Assembly: GCF_035582795.1 (NCBI RefSeq)
Contig: NC_134365.1
Coordinates: 35,072,135-35,136,134 of the forward strand
DNA: 64,000 nucleotides
Source of the DNA: Mycteria americana
Taxonomy: Eukaryota; Chordata; Aves; Ciconiiformes; Ciconiidae
Reading direction: 5' to 3'
A program made the translations under genes and the position numbers. This document shows, in pieces, positions 49,301 through 62,522 of this stretch. Positions within the stretch are counted from its first letter, which is position 1. Each line of letters opens with the position of its first letter. The notes beneath the pieces are model-generated. The model searched no databases, had not been told where the DNA came from, and saw only the letters and a list, made by a program, of their open reading frames with translations.

Positions 49301-50929
49301 CATGATTTTGCACATGTACTAAAACTTTTGCATGACGGGACGTGATGGATTTCATGTTGCAGTACTTCTGATGGAGTATACTTTACCAAAATAATGGCAC
49401 TGGAATTTGATATGGGATTTTGTCATGCCATACTAAGAAATCTTAAGCTTTTTTTGTGGTATGACATGAAAAAGTAACTATAAATTGTACAAATTATCTG
49501 AAGAATTTTAAAATAGCAGACAGCTCTAACTAACATGTATGGAATACATAATGGTGTTTTGTAGTTTAACTCTTGATCAGCACACATGTGGAACACTCTG
49601 CATAACTCACAACCACCCCAAATTAAGACACGCAGAAAGTCTAGATCACAAACTCTCCTTTTTATGCCACACCGCGTACACTCGCATGCACAGGTTAAGC
49701 ACATGCAGACAAACTTACGAACAGGTGATCTTGGCTGCTGTTAATGAACAAGGAGGCTACAGCAAGGAATGGAATCCCTTCACCAGAAATTTAAGACAAT
49801 TTAAAATATGATGTTGTGAGACATTGTTAAGTAGATTCACTAATTAATGTTGAAATAGGTAATATATTTAAAAAGAGAAACATGGTTTTAATGGGACTTT
49901 AGAGTTAATCATGGCTAGTGAATGCTATTATTAAACAGAATTTGTTCCTTTCTGTTCTGATTGCTAGGTTATTTTTAACATCATGTTAGTTTACAGAACT
50001 CCTCAAGGTCATGATCTAATTTGATATAATTTTCTAGTAAACAGTCTGAAATGGAAAAGTCTTACAAAGAAATAAAATTGTTGAGATAATAATATAAATG
50101 AAAATTTTGCTACAAGATGAAGGGGATGTAGGTTAGTTATATCAGTGTACTATACATGCCCATCATTTATTATTTTTTCCCCAAACTTTACAAATATTCT
50201 TTATTTTAATATTGTTGGGATTGTATGTAACAAATACCATTTGTTGTCAGATAGAAACTTGGAGACCTTCACTGTTGCCAAAACAGACTTAGAACGCATA
50301 CAAATTTAGAAGATTTTTTTTCCTCTGATGGATGATATATGGGACAGTATTACAGTACAGAGAATAACTGACCTAGACAAAATCATACATGTAGGAAAGG
50401 AAACAAAACTAACAGTGTTGCCTTTCCACAGCTATCCTTCCAGTTCCCCTATGTGCCGGCGAGACATCTTTTGCTTTGTTGTTCCTTGTCTGCTTCACTT
50501 CTTGCTGTCTACCTCACATCCAGGACCCTCACTCCTCAGATCAGATTGGCGCCTTGTAAAACCTTAATGACACAGAAAAACTTCTCTGCAGTTTTTGATT
50601 GCATGCAAAGTTTTGAAATGAACCTATAGTAAGGCTTTATAAGAAAAATACGAGACTAGAGGCAGAGGAGGTCTCATTAGGAGGAGTCACGAAGAGGCAA
50701 GAAAGTAATCAAGAGGCCGCTTCATCACTTTATTTACTAAATTGCCATTGAGCTCTTGTCACGGACCCCTTACCACAGTACTCCCTAGGCTGGGTTCTCA
50801 CCTGCATGAGTATAGTTTTGTTGCCAGTAGCTGGCGCAAAATGGTCATACACCATCTTCCCAAAAATTGAAGGACTATAAGGCTATCTATGACTCGCACA
50901 GAGCCGCTTTGGCAACTCATTTTTCATTT
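43340..50929. other. Intergenic upstream of SLC38A2, no gene recognised
   Basis: AT-rich DNA with only short unsupported frames. It contains a 21-nt T-run at 44387-44407 and several short T-runs. In human the next gene upstream (SLC38A4) is far away, which agrees with an empty interval here. Confidence 0.55.
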
Positions 50930-51500
50930 ATTCCCCATGTCCCTGAAGGTCTGGGACAACCCAGCATGGGCTGTGCCTCTACATACCCTCTTTCCTACGT
51001 GCGCTTCATGCCGTGGGCAATGGCGAGGCCTTGCCTCCCGCTCCCCCCGGCCCCTGAAGGCACTAACGGGCTGCAGCTGCCCCGACCAGTCTCCCCAGGA
51101 CCCCCACCCACACCCTGCCCACTTAAGCTCAGGTCTGGGCATCCCATTCTTGCGTGGTGTTGTAGTGTAGCTGCGTTCAGCTCTGCCTCTTGCAGTCCGG
51201 GTTCTCTGGCTGCCTTCCTGCCCGGACCTTGGACCTATGTTACAGGCAGCCTTGTCTCCAGCTCTGCTTCCTGGCTGGACCTTGAACTCACATGATAGGC
51301 AGCCTTGTCCCTGGCACTCTTCTGCAGGAACACCTGGCTGCACCCCCTGGATGGACCATGGACCGAGTTCAATACCTGTGTCTGGGACTGTTGGTGGACT
51401 GTGACCTGACCACCACCCTGGTGCTACCGGGTGTGGGGCTGCCCTGGTGCTGGGGGTGCTGGTGGTCTCTGCCTGCCTGTCCTGGGGTTCCCGTAGGCTC
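50930..51500. other. GC-rich segment of unknown nature
   Basis: About 570 nt of GC-rich, C/T-biased sequence stands out from AT-rich flanks. It holds a 53-bp tandem repeat and a CTGGTGCT-rich stretch (51415-51485). Frames on both strands are open (up to 142 codons) but Pro/Leu/Ser-rich without a domain. It may be an unrecognised transposable element or LTR fragment. Confidence 0.35.
51178..51330. repeat. 53-bp imperfect tandem repeat, about 2.5 copies
   Basis: GGACCTTGGACCTATGTTAC at 51224 recurs 53 nt later as GGACCTTGAACTCACATGAT at 51277. Both are followed by AGGCAGCCTTGTC, and both are preceded by AGCTCTGC-type words. Confidence 0.75.
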
Positions 51501-54063
51501 CTAGCTCATCCTCCCTTCCGGCACGCACGGGATTTGAACTGATAAAAGCATCGTGTATCTGCGCAGCAGAGGGGTGCAACTGATTCTTCCAGTGCTAAAG
51601 ACCGACAAACCTTTCCTTCCTTTTTGGATCTTGGCATCTAGTTTCATCCTTCTTTCAGGTGCACGCAAAGCCTTCCAGCTGCTTTTACATTTACAAACTG
51701 CTGTAAAGTGTTTAAAAAGAAAAATGTATCCGTCTCTTTTCTTGATACTGCCTAACTTCACCAAACAGCTTGGTAAGAGCACACCCTCAGATGGGCCCAG
51801 CTTCTATATACACCTTCATAGCCTGCTAACCTTTGGGACTCCTGGAAAGATGGTACAGCTTCATGCTAGCTAGCTTTATCTTTCACGATGACTTTCAGTA
51901 CATGCAGCAGAAATATATGTTTTTCCAAAATGTTACAGCACTTCAAGACACCTTTTACTACTGGGGAGATTTTGTATTTACATAATATTATGTTGCTTAC
52001 AGTTGAAGACCTTCATTAGGAATTTGGCCCCAAATCCTGCAGTTAATAAAAGGAAGGTGTGGGATTCTCTTTGTATAGAGTCACTACAAGCTTTCGTGGG
52101 TAAACGAAATACTTTCTTTCTGAGTGCTACACTTTAAAAAAAAATTTTAGTTCAAGTCTGAAGCTCCAGCTGCTTATAAATCATGAAGATGAAGACAGTA
52201 TTAGATTACGATGATCTATTTTTGAATGCATACCTTAGTTAATAGGTTTCTACGTGAGCATCTAAAACCAGCATTCAGGGAACAGCCTTTGCATTTTAAA
52301 GTATAGGTGATCTTTCCTAACCAGTATAAATCTGCAAGCTAAAAGTATTGAAGAAGAGTAAGGTCTTATATTAGTTTATAGAGTGCAAAACATGCCAGTA
52401 CATTTATTGTAATGTCTTCTCTCAAGATTTTGTATTCCTTATTATTGAATGAATTAAACCAGCAGAATTCTACTTCTAGAAGTTAACAGGACTATGGAAA
52501 TACTTGTATTTTTAAAGCGCATAGGATTGTTGTACTTTACAATATTGTCTTATCAGGTTTCATGCTTCTGTACACACAAACACATGTGTACACGCTACCA
52601 TATGTAGATGAGCATTGCTGTATGAGACCACATAATTATTGTAAAAAATATTCCAGTGGTGGAAGTTACAAATATTCTTGTTATTATGTGCCTGGAAAAT
52701 GTATGCAGTTGCAATAATCAATCTGTGATTCTTTAAAACGTTATCAGAACTTGTATGACTAATTCAGCCTTTTATCTATCTTTGGATAATCACATAGAAG
52801 CTAGGCACATAGGAATGCCGAACAGATAATATAATTGGTAGTGTAAATCTGAGTGGGTAGGCAGTTGGATTTTCTTCAGTCAGTTCTTCCTAGCCGCTGT
52901 CTTTGAAGCTGTAATCCTTCTGAGCCAAGCATGGTCTCAGGTTCCAAACACACATTAATGCCACGATAAGAAACTTGCTGCGGAAAGGTTGTGTTGCATT
53001 GGGGTGTCACTGCTCCCACAGCCAAACCGGCTGTGAAGTTTCCTCATTTGTTTCAGTGCAAAGTCAATAGCTTTCCAGGATGATTTTAAACAACCCAAGC
53101 TATTTTGCATGAAATGCATAAAGAAAGCTCACATGTTTTTTATCAGATCAGCTCTGGACATAGTATCTTTCACTGAATTTGTGATCACAAACATCTGGTG
53201 ACTGGTAACTGTTCTTGCAGCTATACTGAGCTGAGATACACGTGTGTTCTGGGGTACAAATGAAGGGAAGAGGAGAAGAGACACAGAATGGTGTGATCTG
53301 CTCTACTTCTGTTAATGGTTTAACTTCATTCAGTGGGCCATGTACGTCCTGGAGATCAGTGGAGTCAGCAGGTCCCTCACAGGCACCCGGACATTAGGAT
53401 CGGGACCCAAGTTTGTAGTCTCTTATGCCCAGTGCTGGGTAGAACATTTAAACCTTTTCTTTCTGTTTAAATACTCAGATACAAATATTACCTTCTTTAA
53501 AACTAGTGAACCTGCAAGAGAGTGAAGCCTAATAAAACTCTTAGTTTTCTTCTGCTATTTGAACAAGTGCTGCTTATGCCAGATAAGTTAAAGAGATACA
53601 GGAAAAGAACTATCAAACTTAAAAATGTTTGTTTCTACTTCTCATTTTCATTCATTTCTACAACCAGATATCTTTAATACCATGCCTAAATATACAGGCA
53701 AAATAGCCTCAAATGAGTTTTGTAAGCACATATACATTCTTAAGTATAGTATTTCACCATTCTCCAGGTCTATAAATAAAAAAATATGTGAGTAATAAGT
53801 GATATTCCTGCTTTTCTATTTTTATAAATCTCCCATTTCCAATGGAAATGAAACACAAAATAACTGAACTTTGGTCTTGCTGTGCTGCTTCTGATCTTTA
53901 TGATAGTATATTATTGAGGAAGATATTCCATATTGTGAAATTATAAATTTATTTACATGCTTAAAGTTGCGCAGAGGCTTGTTCAACCAGTTAGTTGTAT
54001 ATTCACTTTTGGTTGCTGTATATGCAAAATCTGAAATTCTAACTGGTAGCTCTGGTTTGGTTG
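51501..54063. other. Intergenic, no gene recognised
   Basis: AT-rich single-copy-looking DNA. CTACAAGCTTTCGTGGG at 52084-52100 resembles a word common in amniote interspersed repeats, but the flanks do not extend the match. Confidence 0.5.
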
Positions 54064-54208
54064 TTCTTTCCTTCTTTTCCTTCCTTCCTGCTTTCCTCCC
54101 TTCCTTCTTCCCTTCCTCCCTTCCTTCCTTTCTTCTTTCCTTCCTCCCTCCCTCCCTCCCTTCCTTCCTTTGTCCCTCCCTCCCTCCCTCCTTTCTGTCT
54201 GTCTCTCA
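54064..54208. repeat. (CCTT)n/(CCCT)n polypyrimidine tract
   Basis: About 145 nt of nearly pure pyrimidine on the plus strand. CTTCC, CTTT and CCCT units are mixed, ending in a short (TGTC) stretch. Open frames over it are simple-sequence artefacts. Confidence 0.95.
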
Positions 54209-55399
54209 GATGTAATATTCTTCACTGTATGTCTCACAGACTTTTGTTTCAATGCCCAGCTGTCTTACTTTGGCGCAAAGATAGCTGCACTTGAACGTTT
54301 AGCAAAATGATATTGTAAAATTTACCCTCTCACAGTTGTAAAGCATGAAATTACTCTGATGACATTGTACCCTTGTAGGTGTAAGATAACAATTGTATAA
54401 ATGAGATGCAGGTGTTGACTACCATCAAATACTACCATACAAGTGGTGCAAGGCAGAGTCCATATTGAGGCAGGTTCTCTGCTAATGTAATATTATTGCC
54501 TGCAGCTGATCAGAGAATTTATTCCAGACTATGTGTGCGATCCTTCCTCTAAGTTTAAAAAGCCAGATTATGCCTTTCTGTGCACATGCACTTATGAATT
54601 AAATCAATGACAGAGACATGCTCCTTTCTGTATAGGAGAAGTGTTTGACACAAAGCATTACCTTCTTTTTTCCTGCCAACTTAGACAATACCAGGAAATA
54701 TGTTCCCAAGCAAAGGGATAATTCAATTAAAACCCCAGTTAGAATTTATCTAGATTAAAAAAAAAATAAAAGAGAACACTGAGCCCACCCTGGAGTCCAA
54801 AGAGCAGGCTCTGGTTAATTGGAAGCCTAAGGAGCCAGTCTCCTTCCTTTTGTGGGTGGTGGTAAAATAGTTACAATAATTAATCTGTTCTAACTCTGTA
54901 GCTAAAATTCTCCTGTGGGAAAAACCATTCCAAGAAAAAAATGACTTTGAAGAATGAGGTGAATACTTTATTCTAAAATGTTGTGTCTACACAAGAAATA
55001 GTTATTTTGCTAAAGCTTGTTGATTCATTTTGTCATGAAGCAAGTTCTTATAAAAGTCCTCAGCATTCATATAAAGTTGTCAGGCATTAACACAGTCATG
55101 AATGTTTTGAGCAATCATCTTGTTACTGTGTTTTTTTCTTTTTTTGGAAAATACTTCTACTCATTCCCAAGAAGCTATTTTTCTACTTTCTACCTTTTCT
55201 CACAGTTGGTGTAGAGATGTTGGTCTTTGACTTTCATTCTTAAATTTAGGGGTAGTAATTTTTAGTTGGGGAGTACTAGATTAACTTAAACATACCCTGA
55301 AAAAAAAGTCTCCAAAGCTGCTGACTTGTTTGTATTTTGCTTCTGGACCAATTCAAAGGTTTTATTGAGTGTTGCGTTAAAGAAGGCATAGAAAACAGA
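54209..55399. other. Intergenic, no gene recognised
   Basis: AT-rich DNA, nothing recognised beyond short A- and T-runs. Confidence 0.5.
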
Positions 55400-56135
55400 C
55401 AAAGAAAGTAGCCCTTGAAGTCAGCTAGTCCATCCTCTGTTCTCAAGGCATATCTAAGGATGCCTAAGCCATTCTTGGCAGAGATTTGTCCAATTCTCCT
55501 TTGTTGCAATTTAAGTCCGCTACCATCTGTTCTCTCTGCAGTAGCCTTTTACACGTCTGAAGAACATTATCATGTCTCCCCACAGTCTTCTCATTTGTAG
55601 ATGATGAAGAGCCTGGTCCTTTCAATGTTTCCCAGGCTCGGAGGGCTCTGCCTGCTTTCCTCTGTACTCTCTCCATTTGATTCCTGGCATTCCTGGAAAT
55701 GATGCTTCAGATCGAAGATAGTACTCCATCTGAACGAAGCCTTCCTATTGACACTTTTCCAGGATGGTATTTGCTTTTCTTGCAACCTCGTGGCATCGCT
55801 GACGCATGTTCAGTCTGTGACCCACTACGACCTCTGATCTCGTTTGTGGAACTGCTGACCGGTCATCCCCATCTTATATTTGTTCAGTCGATTATTCCCA
55901 AGTGCTGTGCTTTGGATTTGTCCTTAGTGAAATGCATTCCATTTGTTTAATGACCACATGCATCTTATTTCGGTAATGCATCCTCTCTATTTCTTCAGTT
56001 CATCCTTCTGAATTCAAATCCTGCCGCCTGTGTAGGGCTTACAGCTTTTCCAAGCATTGCATCCTTTGCAAAGCTGATATGAGTGCTATTGATCCCATTA
56101 TACAAATCATTAATGAAAATACTGAAAAGTGCCAG
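55400..56135 (-). mobile_element. Ancient CR1-family LINE fragment (reverse transcriptase 3' half)
   Basis: On the minus strand, with many stops and frameshifts, the segment follows the order of a CR1-type reverse transcriptase. It starts with an INDL...GI palm stretch (near 56100) and a decayed FADD-type catalytic motif, read as FAKDAML, so one catalytic Asp is replaced. Next come a KDKSKAQHLG segment corresponding to the usual NxxKCxVxHLG stretch, and GVLSSI. Last is a GTCCAGAG-equivalent entry into the CR1 3' region (MERVQRKAGRAL, near 55650). Divergence is far greater than for the 23.9-kb CR1, so this is an old amniote copy. No intact product is possible. Confidence 0.75.
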
Positions 56136-57538
56136 ATCTGGGGTAAGTATTGTACAATGTAATGCGTATGGAATGTCCTGGTCAGTGACTCTTCATTACG
56201 GAAGCTCACAGGACAGGCATGGTGTGAACAGAGACTTATGCTACTGATATGCCATGACTTGAGAGAGGTGAAGCAAAGTTGTGTCAAATTGTCCAGGCTT
56301 GGGGAGTGCTCAGCATCTTTTGCAACAGTGCTGATGAGGGTCCTCATGACGTCCAAAGCTGAAAAGACAATAGCCTGAAGCATCAGTGCCTCTTCCACGC
56401 AACCAGGGGAGTTATATTTGCTATGGTCCCTCCCTCTTTGTGTTTGTGGACATAGAAATCAGCCCTACATAATTGTACTAGAACCTTGTTTTAATATTTT
56501 CATAAACTGTTTTGTGAAAAATTAAATTGAGCTTAGCCTAGTTTATCTAAAAAAAGGGCATTCTTAAGTAGGGGGAGAAGGAAAGAGTTAGGAATATGAA
56601 CAGGAACTAGAAGTATTGTGGGAAGGGAACAAACATTCAGGAGCTAGAGCTGTTGTAGTGCTCTGAGTAAGCCATGGTGTGTATGTTTTCCTATTCATGG
56701 AAAAACTTGTTCATTTTCACTTGTGAAAGTATACATTTTTTTTTCCTGACTTGACTGCTATAAATGGCATGTTTCATTAGGAAATTGTATTTTTCTCAAA
56801 AGAATGGTGACAAGGATTTTTTTCATTTTCATCAGTGCTTCTCCATGAAAATGAGCCACCCATATTTGGGTTTCACACAAGTTTTTCAAAATTTCATGCG
56901 TTTTAAACTAACGTTTCTATTACAGATTTTTTTTTTCAGTAACTTCCAATAAGCAGATACTTTACAAGAATAGTCATTTGGCAATATATTTTGCTGTGGA
57001 AAGTGCTTTTCTTTCTTAAAACTTCCTGTAAAATCTTTCCTTATCTAAACTTGTGATGAAGATGAACTTGCTGTTCTTGCTAACAATGGTTGCACTCTTT
57101 TCCAAGGCCAGTTACAAGAAAATAAATAGTTTGAGCTGCACTCGCACTTAGACTTTCTGTAATTTAGCTCAGCATATGAAAAAGTAGAGATCCACAAGCA
57201 AACATTTTAAAATGTTTTGCTTGCCCATCAATCTTGACATTAGCTGCAAATTAATGCACGCTTATACATAACTCCTTTGTTTTAGATATGGTAAAGCAGG
57301 ATTCCCGAGACGAAACTTACATTTTTGTAAGTGCTCTTTAGGAGTACTTGCTTATTTAATGCAAGCAAAATTACCAAATACCACACCTGTTATGTATTAC
57401 ATGGTTTCTAAAGTATAGCCCTGCATTTTGTTTGGAAAGAGTAAGACATGGAAAAATTACATTAAAGAATGATGTATCAGCCAGGTAATTTTCCCTTAAG
57501 ATATAAATGATTCAGAGAGGCTGATTCTTGCTGCTGTT

Positions 57539-57614
57539 ACTCAGTGAGCAACAATACAGCCTGATATAAAGCAATATTTTGGTTTATATTGCTTTATATT
57601 GCTCTTGACTGAGT
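57539..57614. repeat. Imperfect inverted repeat, hairpin-forming
   Basis: ATATAAAGCAATAT (57564-57577) is perfectly complementary to ATATTGCTTTATAT (57586-57599) across an 8-nt loop. Outer arms ACTCAGTGAGCAACAAT (57539-57555) and ATTGCTCTTGACTGAGT (57598-57614) pair partly. It could be a MITE remnant or simply a chance palindrome. Confidence 0.7.
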
Positions 57615-60600
57615 GACACTACATTGTATCAGGATAAAAAAAACCAGAATCACATCCACAGTGTCTCAAACATTAGAATAATTAATAAGTTATTTTTGCC
57701 ATCAAAAAGGTCCAGTTCTGGCACAGCCAAATTTTGAATGAACTGACATGGATTTAACTCAAGGTTTGCTCAATACAAGAGTAGTCCGAAAGAGAGCAAG
57801 TGTAGTTACCAAATCAATGACATATGACCACAACTGAAACATATTTGATGGAAAAAGGAACTTGAGAAATCCAAGACAATAAGATAAGATGGTGGTCTCT
57901 TTGTGGTTTACTAAGGTTTGGAAATGCGCAACCTAAGAGACTAACTTGCCCCGTAATTTTGCAATGCTCATTCAAAGCTGGTATTTTACATTTCAAGGAG
58001 TATTGTTACTTGAAATGAAAAGTTGAAACTTAAATGGATATTTTCAGGTTTTTTATACTTTATGATTTGTAAACAAAAGCTCAAACTTTATGTTTTTAAA
58101 ATTTGGGGCTTTTTTGTTATTCTTTTCTCATCTTTGACCCCCAAATCCAGATACTGTCTGGACTAGGGCACTCTTGATTTGTCTTGTCTACTTGTTCTTG
58201 AGTAACAGATGCTGTTGACTGACTGAAAAGCATCGGGTAGGAGTAACTGGAGGGTTAGGTCTGACTTTGTTAGCCAGTATGAGCATCCTACGTATGGCAG
58301 CGGGCAACGGGTTGAGGGACCGACTTACCCAGGCTGCTGTCACCTGCCTGCCACTTTCTTCCAACTGGAAATTTTTGTCTCCCTCCCTACCCCCAGCCTC
58401 CAGCAGAACTGAATGTCTGGTTACTCATTAACAGTATTCTGTCAAAATGATTTGAGTGAGTTTAAATACTTCATAGGGAGGGATTTTTTTTTTTTTTTAA
58501 ATGGATCAATTTTGACAGAACTGGGTTAGAGGAGCCCATGCACGCAGTGACGTCAGCAGATGGGAAGGTGCAGCCATCTCGCCCAGGATAGGTGGTGAGG
58601 CCTGAATAAGCAGCCTGGGGAAGTCTGCATGGGTAACCACTGACACTGGATCTGCCAAAACCAGCGACGTTTGTCTGACTGGGCTTTCTCTAAATCTAGC
58701 CTCACCTTCAGTGCATTTTTCAGTTAAGAAAAATGTATAAGGTGACAGCAGCATCAGTGAAATAGCAAGATCAACATCTGAAGGAACAAGCAATCCCAAG
58801 GAAAGGAGGAATTTTTTAGCTGTGGTTTGTCGATTTGTGGTGGAGGGATGAGTTTGTAACCTCTTCAACACCTGTGATTAATTTGCCTTTGGAAGTCACA
58901 ACTGCTGCTAAAGCCTCGGTGCCTTCTCCCCTTCACTGAAGGCGTTAGGAACTTGCAGCAGAGTTCTTCACACCTCCCCATCGCTGCTCCCCAGCCACAG
59001 GAGGATACGTCTCAGGATGTCAGTCTGTGTTACGAAGATAATGTCAGTTCAAGGAGTCCTGCCTCCTCCCATGTGCCTCTTCTGCTCGTCTCTCATTCCT
59101 ACCCCTACACCACAATGTAGCAGCCTCTGCAGGGTTACTCGTAACCCAGGTCCTTTCAGCAGTCAACCTTCTTGCAGAGCCCCACCAACAGCTCTGTGAG
59201 TATTGCTGGGGAGGAAGCAAACTGGTGTGGTGAAAGAGGAGAAGCCCAGGCTTCTTAAACTGGTTTTGCCACTGAAGCCAGTGACAAGTGAAGCAACCAC
59301 TGAGACAATAATTTCTCACATTATTTTAGGATAAGTATGTTAAAATGTTCTATAAATGATATGGAAGACTGTGCAGATGACTGTGCACAGGTAGGGCATT
59401 TTGTTCAATTTTTTTAGGACAAATGGTCCGAGAATATGTACATTTGTTATGCTTTTCACCATGACAAAACAAGAGCATCCAGATTTTGTCTTTGGCTTTA
59501 AGATCCAGAGTACATTGCAGTATGATGTATTAAATCTAATTATTGTAGCCACTTGCATTTGGAAGTTTCTATTTATAAGCATAAAAACTAAAGCATTGAC
59601 GTAACATTTTAGCTTCTGTAAAAAAATTGCTCTTAAAACCCAGCTGTTTTGACCCCGGCCAAGAGTGTGAGAACCATTACAACATTGTTCGTTGATGAAC
59701 ATCATGTGTCATTTTGGTTAAAGAGTTTTAAAACCTGTATCATCTGGGCAACAGTGAGTTCTTTTGTCCTGTATCTGCCTGTATTTGTGAAGCTCCTGTT
59801 GCAACAGAATCCCAGTCACTTGAGAACACCAGTAACATGAGCAACAATCATAGTTCAACTGGCCAAGCACTGATTTACAGTATTCTTTGTAGGCAGATTA
59901 CTAACAGGCAACAGTCCAAAATACTTCAACGACCTTAAAAATGTTTCCAAGAAAATGTTACTGATTTTAATAATGACTATGCAATATGTAGTAAACATAA
60001 ATGCAAGAGGTTAAGAGATCAGCAAAGAGTTCTCAGCAGCGCGGATTTAACACAGGAAGCAATGGGGAAAGTCTAAAGTTAAACTGTTCAGTTAAAGCCA
60101 GAACGGAAACTGGGGCAAGAAAAAGAAAACATCGTGTCATAAACATGATGACATCTCTGTGCTAGGAAGATGACTCACAATACAGTTGTAAAACCTAGGT
60201 ACAGAAAGTTCTTATAGATTCTAGAAAGTAAGGCAGAGTTGGTAATCGTGTCATGTTTTCACCACAGATAAATCTATTTCCCCTTTTGATTAAAAGGTCA
60301 GGCAGATCAAATGCAATCAGATAAAGCACATGGTAAATCACATACTCAGAGTACTCACTTTAATTAGTTATGAAATATAATAATGTGTCGATGAGTTGTT
60401 TTCAGGTTAGGCAGAGGAGGACTTTTCTTCAAGTATTTAGGCACACAGTAAAAAGTAGAGTTTTAAGTGAAAAGGAAATCACCTTGTTCTACCTCACTTA
60501 CTTCGCGAATACATCAGCCAATTAAAACAGCTGAGGAAAGTGTCAAGACCATTTTTATAGTTTCAAATGAGAAGTACAAATGTTGCGAGAAGTTGAGTTC

Positions 60601-61965
60601 TCTGGCTTTGACTCAGCAAAGCTCTTAAGCACGTTCTTAACTTTAAGCACAAACATTCCCATGGAAATCATTGGTGGTGACTCAACAACTTGCAAGATCA
60701 GCTCCTTAAAAATGTTTATTTTCTTTCATTATTTTGCATATGTGTTGCAGGTTCTTCTACAGCAAAGCAGCAAGCTGCTACATGCCCCTTTTAACTGTGG
60801 GTACAGAGGAACTTACAACGTAAGCATTTTGTAATGCATTTTGTGAAATCTGTGCCATCACCTCAAGTCTTTTCTGTAGATTCATTGTAGCACAGAAATG
60901 CTGCAGAACTAATACATATTCAGTCAAGGGGGATGGGAGATACGGCTTCTTTATCATCAAAAGACATTTATTTGTGGGAGAGTTTACGGAGCAAGAACAA
61001 CGTATCACAAGGTTTCTTACTTTGCATGTGAGGTTGGGTAACTAGTTAACAAAACTGTATTGTTTGCTGACTGGGGTCGTGGCATTTTGTAAAGGAAAGG
61101 AACCTCCTATGAAGTAATACAGAAATATTCTGGCTATCATATTTGTAAAGGAAATAATCTGTGTTCATTTCTCAATAATAAAATGTTTTGAGATTATGCA
61201 AGTGCACCGATGCAAGATGGTCATTAACTATTTAAGAGACAGAGTCTAACTACTCCATGATGTCTTTTTTTTTAGTTCTTCCTGTTTCGATCATATTAGT
61301 TTTACCATTTGTTTGCACTTATAGCCTCCTCTTTGCTTCTAGAGAAAAAGAAAGAGCCTTTCAGATGTAGGCGGTTTACGGCCTGCAATATATAAAACTG
61401 CCGTTTCCTTACATTTCGGTGCAGCCTCTATCCTTATCCTGTGTTCAGTTAATACTTCGTGAAGTAGAATAACATCCTCTTCTCCTCCATTGTTTCTGTT
61501 GATTCTGTGTCTTGGGACTTTGACAGGAAAAGGGGCTCCAGTTTAAAGCCAGTCAGAGTTAGCAACTAAGGGTTTCAAGAATGCAGACTGAGCAATTACC
61601 ACAGAAGTGGCCAGAGCAGCTAGTTTGAATGTGGGTCCAAGATTTTCCAAAATTTTCCTTTGAGCAGTGGTTCTGGTTACAGTTAGCTGTAATTATCACA
61701 GTTAATACTGACCTTCTTCATGAAGTCCTGTTTGCAGCATCCAGCCAGGCAGAATCCTGATTTCTGCCAAGGACTTCCAGGCAACACAGTAATAGGCAAA
61801 TGCTAATGCTAACGCTGCTGTCAGTAATAGGGAGTTTATCACTGTACTTTAAAAGACTGTAAACTGAGAATAGATTGACCTATGTTGTCGAACTGTTCCT
61901 TAAAAATGCAACAAAAAGGTAAATTCAGATCCAAAATCTACTTACTTGGTTTCTGGCAGTAGCTC

Positions 61966-62014
61966 TGATGCAATAAATGTTTCTAAATGAAATGATGCAA
62001 TAAATGTTTCTAAA
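61966..62014. repeat. Perfect 22-bp duplication with two TGATGCAAT motifs
   Basis: TGATGCAATAAATGTTTCTA plus AA occurs at 61966-61987 and again without mismatch at 61993-62014, a period of 27. Each copy starts with the C/EBP-ATF composite nine-mer. Confidence 0.9.
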
Positions 62015-62438
62015 CGTATACATGAGTGAAATATGTATGCCTAAAAGAAGTCTATAAGTATGCCCAAAACCAATGCACACCTCCTCTTCTTTTACCTGGA
62101 TATTTAAGCCGGTGCAGAGCGGCCAGCACTGCAACCCTACTGACCTTCTGCTGGTCAGGTAGGCGTGAGGCTCTGCACTGGGATGCAAGAAACAGATTTT
62201 ATTTTACAGTCTGGAGAAGCAGTTGCAGTCTTTCAAAATATGGAAATGTGAATCACTGTAGCCTGTGAACTACTCTACATTTTGTGACACAAGAAAGAAC
62301 CAATAAACTGCATCCTCTGCGCAAACCAGGCTCAAGAACAACAGCGTTTGCTGGCATGAGAATGCACCTCTTTGCGTAAAAAATGCGACTTGTGAAACTT
62401 ATGCCTCTGATAGCACATTGCTTACTATTCTTTGGAAG

Positions 62439-62522
62439 TTATCTTGCTTTTTAAATTATCTTGCTTTTTAAATATTAAAAAGTTTAAAAGTTAGAAGTTT
62501 AAAAGTTATCTTGCTTTTTAAA
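62439..62522. repeat. Repeated TTATCTTGCTTTTTAAA words
   Basis: The 17-mer occurs three times, at 62439-62455, 62456-62472 and 62506-62522. Between the second and third are two AGTTTAAAAG(TT) words, indicating local slippage duplications. Confidence 0.9.

Noticed and set aside
51520-51595. GGGATTTGAAC, resembling a tRNA T-arm in antisense
   Set aside because: No matching acceptor stem, D-arm or anticodon arm could be built around it.
52084-52100. ACAAGCTTTCGTGGG, a word seen in amniote interspersed repeats
   Set aside because: The similarity does not extend into the flanks far enough to call an element.
54000-54290. Leu/Pro/Ser/Phe-rich frames
   Set aside because: Translation of the CCTT/CCCT simple repeat.
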